DNA from: Siphonodentalium dalli
Lineage: Eukaryota; Mollusca; Scaphopoda; Gadilida; Siphonodentaliidae
Direction: 5' to 3'
DNA length: 64,000 nucleotides
NCBI GenBank assembly: GCA_032622095.1
Contig: CP136064.1
Coordinates: forward strand, 51,032,073 to 51,096,072
The first letter of the stretch is position 1; each line of letters starts with the position of its first letter. Position numbers and translations under genes: made by a program. This document shows positions 49,901-61,900 of the stretch, piece after piece. Below the pieces are notes generated by a model. It was not told where the DNA came from. It ran no database searches and saw only the letters and a program-made list of their open reading frames with translations.

Positions 49901-52900
49901 TGATGTGAATTATGTTTAAAGATACATAATCTGAATTAACACTCTAAAATTAGTATTTCTTTGGCTTTGAGGGGGTAAAAAATATCTGATTCGAGTATCC
50001 CACCCATCAAAGCTCAGAGTTATCAGAAATCAATTTTTTAAATCGGTTATTTTTCATCACCTGGAATATATGGCGGCCTAGCAAATATTCAACGAGCTGA
50101 CCAACATACTCTCATTATAAATTGAGTTGAACAAAATGTTGATATATAACACGTTTTGGTAAATTTTATACTAGATTTGACAGTGGTTAGCATTATTTTT
50201 TGGCAATTAATCGATTCTGATAACTAAAGTGTCTTGAAGTAATGTTGTTGTAGTTGGAATGTGATGATACATGGAGCATCAAATCAGATTTGAACCTTTA
50301 AGCATTAATTGGCTACCATTTTGATGATGATTTTCTGGCCTTGAGTTTCTGGCCTTTAAGTATCTGTTCACCACATAATTATGTTGATTTAATAGATCGA
50401 AATGCCATTGTTAAAGTAAGTGTCCAGGTCGGTGTCTTTGTCTGAATGTCCGTCCGCAGCTATTCCCAGTAAATATTATATGGTCTAAATCCTATCATAT
50501 CTACAGTAATATGCCCTAAAATCAACTCATTAACCACAGCAGAATTATGGGTAACTTTTCAGGATTTATTCGGAAATATGGCTTGTTGCCATTCATCGGA
50601 AAGCTCTCAATGAGAGCTTTCCGATGAATGGCAACAAGCCATATTTCCGACTAAATCCTGAAAAGTTACCCATAATTCTGCTGTGGTTAATGAGTCGATT
50701 ACTTAGGGCATTACTGTATAAGACATTCTCATGACCATCCATACTGATGCCTCCCAAATGTGGGGAATTAACTTGACTTGTTGCAAACTGACATGTGCTC
50801 CAAAGCCTCAACTGATTTTATCATATAACGTGTACATGTACAAGAGTTATTTTCAATACTGTATACGATTGTCAAAGTCTGAATTAAAACAAACTTGCTT
50901 GACACCTTCCTCAGTTGACGCTGATGAGTTCTGGTCTTCATCAGAATGACTGTTCTTTGAGGACACTGTGATAAGCACAACTGTAGGTTTTAACTGCATC
51001 TCTGCTATAAATGTCAATATATTTTTTTCAGTATATAATGTCACTGAATCAGGCTAAATGTTGTGTGCTAATTATTTCAGTGTCATTGTTATTACTCAAA
51101 ATAGAAATACACGTATAACAAAATGCGAGATAAGAATAGGGTGAAATCTAAATAGCCAGTGCCCAGAGAGTTAACAGTTTGGATATTTGGCCATAATTCA
51201 GTAGTTCTCATAGTAAATGTTCGTCACTGAAAAGCTAGACACTCATCTAGTGCAAGTACTGATTTATTTTGGAGGAAATGATTTTATTAAAGCAATTTTG
51301 GACACTTCCTTCAAAATGACACTTCCTGATTTTCAAAAGAAAGTCCATATTCTCTAGTTTTCAATTTCCTTCTGTGAGCAAATATGAGGGTGGAAAATTT
51401 GACATCTGAGCCACCTTATTGTTGTTGGTTTCTAGGTTTCCATTATTTGACTGTCTGCTGAATATGAAGTAATGTTACAGATGGCAGATAAGCTGGAATG
51501 CATAAATAGATAGCTCGCCACGGACATATTTTTGTATAGTTTTCCGATAAATGTATCAAACAAATGTTATATTAAATGCATACTAGTCCCAAATACTCAG
51601 TAATTTTATTGTATATTCAGTGAGTGGCTTGAGTTCATGCCACGTATCAACAATTTTTTACATGATGTGTGCCACGTATTGCTCAATCCACTATCCATCA
51701 ATTAATTTGATTACGTCTTGTACATGTACTGATGTGTGCCATGTATTGCCCAATCCACTATCCATCAATTAATTTGATTACGTCTTGTACATGTACTGAT
51801 GTGTGCCATGTATTGCCCAATCCACTATCCATCAATTAATTTGATTACGTTTTGTACATGTACTGATGTGTGCCATGTATTGCCCAATCCACTATCCATC
51901 AATTAATTTGATTACGTCTTGTACATGTACTGATGTGTGCCATGTATTGCCCAATCCACTATCCATCAATTAATTTGATTACGTCTTGTACATGTACTGA
52001 TGTGTGCCATGTATTGCCCAATCCACTATCCATCAATTAATTTGATTACGTCTTGTACATGTACTGATGTGTGCCATGTATTGCCCAATCCACTATCCAT
52101 CAATTAATTTGATTACATCTTGTACATGTACTGATGTGTGCCATGTATTGCCCAATCCACTATCCATCAATTAATTTGATTACGTCTTGTACATGTACTG
52201 ATGTGTGCCATGTATTGCCCAATCCACTATCCATCAATTAATTTGATTACGTCTTGTACATGTACTGATGTGTGCCATGTATTGCCCAATCCACTATCCA
52301 TCAATTAATTTGATTACGTCTTGTACATGTACTGATGTGTGCCATGTATTGCCCAATCCACTATCCGTCAATTAATTTGATTACGTCTTGTACATGTACT
52401 GATGTGTGCCACGTATTGCCCAATCCAATATCCATCAATTAATTTGATTACGTCTTGTACATGTACTGAGTATGGGCCTACTTCAGCGCACTAGCAGTCA
52501 GCCATTATTCATAACTGGAACTCAGATATTGGTGGATTGGAACAACTGTATCTCAAAGTTTCAAACAGTGTATGATGTTCCATGAGCGTGAGTGATAATA
52601 GCCTTTCAAGAGAGTCAGTTTTATTCCCGTTATTTTTTGTCCACTGGAAAATGGCCACAATGTCAATGGCCCAGCACATAACATCATTAGCAGTAAAGAC
52701 AAAAATTTAATTACTATTAAATTTGATTTTAAGATAACCTGTTAACCGGAACATTTACAGAAGACATCTTCGACTCAAATTAATTATTTTTCTGTATAAT
52801 TTTGATATTAGATCGCTTTTATTACCAGGATTTTATTGAAATTGGCATAGTCTCCCTTTAAAGTTAACACTTTTAATTTAGTGACTGGAAGTACTTTTTC

Positions 52901-55900
52901 TTAATAACAATCTAGTGGCTGCCAAAGTTGACATATTCAAATTCAACAACCACTAATGTAAATTTAGCAGATTTAAAATAGTTGTAATCAACATAAAACT
53001 GAACTCATCTGAATCAATGCTTCGATAATTTTGTATTTCTATCTCTACTAGTTTGTTGAACAACTTACAGTTATATAAATTTTGACTAATTTGAGGACAA
53101 TTTGACACTCCACAGTATTTAGAAGTTGGTTAGTGTTGTCAGTACTCTCTTTAGCTGGCACCTGTGAAAAAACAGAAAAAAAAGAAAAAAAAATTAGTTA
53201 TCAGGTCACGCAAAGTCAATTACCCATTTCTCAGGCCAAACATTTTTGAAAAGCATGCGTGCACTCAGTTTTTAATTTTATTATTTATTTCCTGAGCCAC
53301 ACGCCAACAATCATTCTGCCTCTGCATCGGCTACAGTAATGCCCCAAATAATCGACTCCTTACCCATAATTTTGTTGTGGTTAAGGAGTCGATTATTTAG
53401 AGCATTACTGTAGCTCTGAGTTTAATATCATGTGATTTATTTCATCAAAAATTATCTGATAAAGTATCATTGACACATATGTTAACGAGATTGCAGATGC
53501 TATACATCACGTGTTTAACACAAGTTTGAATACGTTTACCACTGAGAGCTTTCCGATGAATGGCAACAAGCCATATTTCCAACTAAATCCTGAAAAATTA
53601 CCCATAATTCTGCTGTGGCTAAGGAGTCGATTATTTAGGGCATTACTGTAAGAATGTTTGTATTGAAAAATTACAGGCCTACAAATATGTGTGACTGACC
53701 AGCTGGACTGACAGGAAAAAAAGAAGATACTTCTTTGACAACTTGTTTGCATAATAATAATATGGTCTTTTGGCAATCCTTGCAATTGTCATCAAGTGAA
53801 TGATAATTCATGTCTGATCATATCACCTCAAGCACCATGATCAAGACATAATACATATACAGATGAGTGTGATTGAGAAGTGAGAGCTTTCCGATGAATG
53901 GCAACAAGCCATATTTCCGACTAAATCCTGAAAAGTTACCCATAATTCTGCTGTGGTTAAGGAGTCGATTATTTAGGGCATTACTGTAAGTTTCATTCCT
54001 TACTGACAGCTGGAGTTATGGTGATGCATTGCTTTAAAACCCTCATAGTTAAACCTATTGAAAGTTCCCAATCTGACCTGATATTGTGTTAATTGTTACC
54101 AATGTCAGAGATCAAGGCTCTTATCACTATCAGGGTAAGATAATCCCTGTATCACTATCATGGTAAGATAATCCCTGTATCAATATAATTCTAATATGCC
54201 TCCACCACTACTATTTTCTACAGTCTCTGATGTGGTCTGTGAGACCTAAAGTTACTCACCTTGTGGGTATCATAAAATACCACTGCATTCAACAAACTAG
54301 TATCAAGAGCCCTGCTCGCCCACTCTTTACTCTGGTCAACCTGGAATTAAAATAAATGACAAGAGAGAGGGGAGATATCCAGGTCAGGATATCTCCCCCT
54401 CCTCCTAAATACCTTCTCTGGAAAAACAGAATATTTTTGTTTTGTGACTATTATCAACCAGAATAAACAGAAAACTTTAGATATGATTTTGTTTTGGTCA
54501 TAAGCTTGGAAAACATTACAGGGTTACAAAAAAAATTCTAAGTTGAACAAGAAATCCCATCAGATATATAATTATGTGGGGTCGAGTTGTGGTAGTTATG
54601 CCAAACATGGGCTTGTATTGAAAATGCATCAATTGTAACTGGCTATCATACACAACTCTGTTGTCTAACATACCAAATATTCCCCCATGAACCAACCTCG
54701 CAAAACTAACTGTACTATCATGATCAAAATTCTCAAAAATGAACTAATTAAAGGCCATATCTCCAAATAAAATACCGGGATCTGCAGAGCTCTGGCCAGT
54801 TTTCATTCTCGATCAAGACATTGTTGAGCAAATCCCAAATATCAACAAAATCAGTTGACATTTCTAATTATTGCGCTAGCGCGATCAAAATTGACGAAAA
54901 TTAACTAATTAACATGTTGACTGTCGACTACGTGTTATCTCATACTTTTTGCATGTAACTGAATGGGAGCCGGCAGTGCTAAGGGCCGCAACTCAACTTT
55001 ATGTAGGCGGACCTGGCTGGTTTTTGAACACAATCAAGACATTGTTGAGCAAGTCTCATATACTGAATATAAAACAAATTTGTTGATATGTGTTCAAGTT
55101 ATTATCATACCGGACCTCACTCATAACTGCAAACTAAAAAATGAAGGGCCACAAGCTCGGACAAAGTTGCATGCATGGACAGACAAGCAGATTCAAGTAT
55201 ACACCCCCCCCCCCATAATTTGTTACAGGGTGTTTTTTGCAATTATACACATTTACCTGAAGTAACAGATAGTTAGTTCATGAGCACTTACCTTGCTGGC
55301 ATGTGGCAGACTCAAGCAAGCATTGGCCACATCATCACTGCCACATTTGAGAGCATTGTTATATATTAAAGTGTTACTGATAGCCATAATCTCGCTGTAA
55401 AAAAATAAAGACGCAATTATAAGAATAATCATACAAAGGTGGAGAGATACTAATACTAAAAGCTTCATGTAACATATATGTATAACAAGAGCTAATTTGT
55501 CGCCAAGTGCATACGTCCATGTGGCATACTACCTAGGGTGGGCATACCTGTTCATTCTGTACTGTAGATCCAGCTCACAGGTAACCGTCTGACTGTCAAG
55601 TCGAGCAAACAGACTCTCTTCCATACCAAGGTTCCTAGAACATATTATTATCAGTATATTTTTGTCCAGACGACTCATACGTTCAACTCCCAATGAAGAC
55701 CACAGAATTAACAAGAGCATCTCTAGGGGCTGGCAAAATTCCAACAAAGGGTCATAACTCTGGCAAAAATTGGCAGGCTGAAACAAACATTGAGTTCAAA
55801 TTCCAACAAAAAGAGCCATAAATCTGGTTAAAATTGGCAGGCAGAACTCAAGTTCGCAATTGGTGCAGATTTTGTGCTAGTAAACCCACATAGCAAATTT

Positions 55901-58900
55901 CATTCAATTCAATTCATACTTAATAAAGTTATCATCTGGAAAAGAAAAAAGCAAACAGACAGATGGACTTCGGTATAACAAGAAAAAATAATTTCTTAAT
56001 ATTTATGGTGAAAAAGAACTTCAGCTTTTCAACAAGAATGTAAAGTAGAGTGGAAATACAGCATAATTTTAATACAAGCATCAGCGAAATCGATAAAACA
56101 TGTTGAATTTGCTATATCAATATGAATAGGTCTATCAAGATTTCCACTGTTAAACATTAATTGATATTAACATAACATTGATGAAATCGAACTCCTTCAA
56201 AAGAGTGAACACCCATATTATAAATGTATTACTAAACCTGGCTTCCTTGCTCTGAACGATTGGAGGAAGCTGTTTTGGATCCCCTACAAGAACAAATTTT
56301 TCACAATAAAACAGTGGTCCAAGGCAAGCAGGCTGCACCACCTGTGAAGCTTCATCCACAATACAGAAATCAAACTTCCGATGCTTAAATATCACATGGT
56401 TTGTTCCAAGACAGCTTGTTGCAACTATTTGCTGAAAAGAGAAATGATAGTTATTTTTATATCCCTCACTTGGCAAGAAATGGACTAAATATTTATAACA
56501 TAGACATGGACTAAATATTTATAACATAGACATGGACTAAATATTTATACCATAGATATGCATTGATATACACTGCACTCCAATGTTAATTTTAGGCATA
56601 TTTAAATTGAATTTAGGGGAATAAGTAAGACCAGTTTTCACTAGATAATCACAACCCGCAGGTTGTTTTACAGTTTGTAAGTGACGCACGTATAGTTGTG
56701 ATGTCACTAATTTCCAATACCCCTTCAATCTGATTTGCGTTATTTTATCGCCTACAGTTGCATCTCGAATCGAGATGTAAATATTTACAACTCCGCATAG
56801 TTCAGACGATGTTTTCTGTGGAGTGGTATGGTCGATTTCTTTGATATTTTCGGCGATGTTAGTAGAATTCTACATCCCCCCAGTAGGCACAGCACATGAG
56901 TACTAACTTAAGAGTTTCACGTAACTGGGAGATGTCCATAATATGTCTTTAAAGTAATGTTGTCAAAGTAATTCCATTGGTAAGGATGGAGGGGTGGATG
57001 ATACCATGGGTAAATATACTATAACATCGATGAAATTATTTGTGTATATTGGCAGACATCTCCATAATATGTAAAATAATTAGGTCTATGTGATTCAAAG
57101 GTTTCAATTTAGCATCAGCAGATCAGGAATGGGGCTGGAGAGGGGCACCAAAATTCACAAAGACGTTTTTAAAACATATATCCTCCATTGTTAAATAATC
57201 CTCCATATGTTATATAATTGATTGTTTATATTTACTTGGGAGTTATAGTATGCTGTATGCGTTTAGATCGTTTATATTTACCTGGGAGTTGTAGTATGCT
57301 CTCAGATCCTTTACTTTTGTTATTTCTTTCGTTTGAAACTCAGCCGCATATGGATGTAACTGTGAGTGAATGCGTGCTAAACGACCTAGCCTGATGAAAG
57401 ACAGGCCATCCTGAAATCATATCCCATTCAATGTCATTGGAGTAAAAATAATGAAACATCGCTGACCAAAATGTCACCCAACGAAGGTGGCAGGATTGAA
57501 GGATTTATGAGTTTCAGACCACTTTACTACAAGCTAGGAGGAATTGTTTACACCAATATGATACAAAGTGCATATTCACTAAATATGTTGCACATCTTCA
57601 ATGTGTTGAAAAAGGGCCAATAACTCTAAATTAAAAATCTTAAAAATTTCTATGTCGGAAAATGGCAATAACTTCGTAAAATGTCTCTGATTGAACTCAA
57701 AATGGCAGGTGAACATCTGTGCCGAGTTTTTAAAAAATTGACTGGAAAATAATGGAATACAGGCTCAGACTAAAGAAGAGTCCCAGGATGTACGATTCTA
57801 TGTCAAAAAAGGGCAATAACTCTGCCAAAATGACTCCGACTGAACTCAAATGGCAGGTGCACAGGTTCCCATGCTGGTTGACATATGTGCCAAGTTTTAA
57901 AAAAATTGACTGGAAAATAATGGAATACAGGCTCAGACAAAAGATGAGTCCCAGGATGTATGATTCTATGTCGAAAAAGAGCAATGACTCCGACTGAACT
58001 CAAAATTGCAGGCTTCCATGCAGGTTGATATATGTGCCAAGTTTTTAAAAAATGACCAGAAAATGATAGAATACAGGCTCGGACAAAGTTCCGGATGGAT
58101 GGAAACCCACACAGACAGATGCACGCACACAGACAACTTGACAAGGGTCATTACTATAGTCCTCCGACGGAATGTCAGGGGACGATAACAGAACAAAATA
58201 TTATTTTCATACGATTTTCTTGGATATTGAACAATAAATAAGCTCACTTTTCAATTTAAGAATTTGCTTTTCTCACAATATCAGTGCAGATTCGCAACAT
58301 GGCTCCTCATGTTTATACTACAGAACCTTACATTTTCAATCTGAACAGAAGCATATTCAATTTGGAATGCTACATGTTTTTCTACGGAGTGTTTCCATTT
58401 GCCTAATGACAATTACACCCAACTAGATTATGTTATTATTGTCTTAACCCTTCTACGACTGCCACGTGTCGATCGGAATGGTACATTGAGATGTCCCTCA
58501 AACCAAATCAAGCTTGAAAAGTGGTCCAAATTTTCATCCATGCTGGGGTTCCAATCCGCGCCAACCTCGTCTAGCCCAGACTGTGATGATCTTATCCACG
58601 ACCTAACCACCTTGGCTACGGGGACATCCTTAAAAAGGAAGCCCTTTCACCGAGAGTTAGGAAGCGTATCAGTCTGAACATGGGTTCGAACCCACTACCT
58701 TCAAAATTCTTTATCTGCCATTCTGGAAACATGTCAATGCACTTCCTCCGAAATTGAATCTGTGACCATACGATTACTGGTACTGGCATATATATATATG
58801 TCAGAGTTATGGAGGCACACTGGCCTAACAATATTTACCTTGACCTTGTAAGCCAGTGCATTCTCTTATATATGCGAGGCTCCCTATGTGAGACTTGTAT

Positions 58901-61900
58901 ATATATAAGAGAATGCACTGGCACAGGATCTTTAATGCTACACAAGTCCAGCTCCAATCATGAAAGGGTTAATATCTATGAATTACTATATTGGTTCATA
59001 ATATTAAACAAACTGAATTGAACATATCACCTTTTTAAGTTTCAGGAGAATGTTGTCAACTGCAGAGTGAGTGTAGCTGGTTAATAAAACAGAGTAGCCC
59101 ATCATATGCAGAATCTTCACTAAAGCCACGATCGTGGAGGTTTTCCCTATAAATATTGTACAAAAATAGATATTAAATAAAGTAGGGTAAAGGAGAAAAT
59201 CATTCAAACTTTTTTACCATCCCGGGCACAGCTATTCAATTCAGTATTAACTCAATACTATTATACTATACAGATTAACTCAATGAGTGGGCCATCATTT
59301 AAGGATGCACAACAGTAATGTTACCAGATGAATGCACCGGCAAACATGTGAGGTAATAGTTTGAATAGTAGTTGCTCCATGGCCTAATGGGAGGCATGTC
59401 AGACCTTTAACCCTTTACCCAACAAACCGGCCAAAACCGGCCAAATAAAGCTTCAACAGCCTAAAATATCTTCTGTCTGTCTCAATAGAACCATACAAAT
59501 ATGGATATCATTGGAACCGGCTCCTTGACCACATTGTGATAGTTACAGTTATGCCCTGTGCCAATGCATTCTCTTATATATGCGAGTCGACCATAGGTCG
59601 CCTCGCATATATAAGAGAATGCATTGGCCTAAAAAAAAACTTTTTACCATTTTTTCATACATTCTTTAACAATTTTATAATTTTTAATGTGTTAAGCCAA
59701 TGCATTCTCTTATATATGCGAGGCGACCTATGGTCGACTCGCATATATAAGAGAATGCATTGGCACAGGGCCCTTCTGTTGGGTAAAGGGTTAACCCATT
59801 TGGTGGGTTGAACAAAATTTATGTCGCCGTTTGTTGACAGGTGAGACGACATTTGTGTCGTTTACGGTAGTTTCAGGGTAATATGTTACCATGTTAATTA
59901 CTTTGTAAAATCATCTCCCAAATGAATGGAAACCAGGGTTGTCAAAGTACCGACGGTACCACAACTTTCGGTACCGGTTCCGTACTGATGTTCAGTACTG
60001 CATACCGCGTCGATATCGGTACTCATTGAGTGGTCTTTTGTACTGAAAATAACTTTGGTTTCGTGGGTTCCATCATCAATTATTCGTTAAGTTCGAGGTT
60101 TAGTCAAACTGTACAACGAAAATAAAAATCGGAACGACATTTACAATTAAGTTGTTGTCTGCGGCGGTTTTCGGCAAGTCGCAAAGGGAGGATTTAAAAA
60201 AAGACGGAATACAGAGTGGAACGAATGTAGACATGTATGTTTGACTACTGGGCCGGCTAACATTGTAGGCTTGTATCATATTGTATGGATACATGGTAGT
60301 GACGGTCACACAGTGTCACGGTACACCATATTATTTGTGTGGTAATTAATTAGAGAACTCACTAATAGGCCATAAATTCATAATGCCGCCCTATTACTCG
60401 CATGTTGTAACTTGTAAATTTGTAATTTCATAAATGATGTCACACAAATTATGTCTACAGCGGCCAGTTTTCCTAAAAGTTCCGGTAAACTTTCCCTTTT
60501 AGTTTGGATAAATGGGGTCAATGGCATCTGCTTAAATTTTGGAGTCGAACCTTGCCCACTTGTCTGAACTTCCGAATCCACTGATATTTTGTGTTTTGTC
60601 AACAAATGTTTTTTCATTCCCTTCGATCTGGCTATTACAGTATTGCATTCGGCACATCTGGCTTTCTGCGAGTCATTTTCGTGTGGGATAAAATAATCTC
60701 AGACGTGACTATATTTCCTGGATGCCATCGTAATTCGTAAAAGGTAAAACACAACTTGACAGAGTAACAGCACGTGCAGAACACTGCAGACTTGCATCCG
60801 GCGGCATTCCGGCCGCATAAAAGAAATACAATCATCACAAGCCCCCACACAATGTTGCATTCTGTCAATTTCGTGACAATTTGTCATAGTGCGGCACACT
60901 GTGCCTTTGATGTTTGAATGTGCTGACGATATCACGTTAACCCATTGCAGTTGGGTTGGGACTTATGTTGAGCTGCTTAATCAACCCTTTACATTCGTTA
61001 AGATGTATATTAATATAAATCAACAATCAGTACCGAGAACAGTCGGTACTCGACGTCAGAACCGGTACCGATTTAATTCCTGATTACCGCCGGTTCCGGT
61101 ACCGGTACCAGTACCTATTGACAACCCTGATGGAAACTGTACATGGATATCATGCAGAGATGGATATTATTTGTATTATCTACAATGATTTATGCTTTTT
61201 ATAATGTTGGTTGTATGGTTTCAGGCCTTAAGATTCGACAAGAATCACTGAATCAGATTCTCGTTATGATTCTCACAAAACTTTTTGATTTTCAGTGCTT
61301 TATGACTAACTTGATTCAGCATTTGATTCTCGCAAAATTAAATGTATTTTGAGCCCTGTACTTTATTTCTTACAATAGGCCATTGTTACAATATTACACA
61401 GTAATTCACTCACCATGCTATTTTCGTTAAATTCTGTGATATGTCATTTTTAAATTGTGGTCAAAAGCAATATTTCATAAAATAAGAATAATTTCAATTT
61501 AATACCCATCGGCATAATATCTATGAAAAGTTTGATATTTCACCGCTACATACACAGTAACATTATTATACTATAAACAGCATAAATGTTACTTGACCCG
61601 TTTAACCGTACGACATAAAAAGATAAATATTGGGACATCAAGCATTGTGCATCAGAGCCCAGTTCAATTTTGTGGAACCAAAAATATATGCTGCATTTAT
61701 TTCCTCAAATGACTGAGTGTATGCATATTCATACCCTTCACGCGATCTCTTGGATGGTTTGGATTACAATGTAATATGATATATTAAAACGAAAATAAAG
61801 TGTTGGTACCATGCAACTTTTTATGAAGAAAACAGAAACTAAAGGCCATATTCCTGCTGTGCAGTATGTAATTCAGAGTTTGCACAATGTTGATAAAAGC

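Noticed and set aside
51663-52470. CRISPR-like regular array
   Set aside because: Whole 67-bp unit is conserved with no variable spacers, and the setting is a eukaryotic intron.
57730-58247. Open frames on both strands
   Set aside because: Produced by three 165-bp repeat units.
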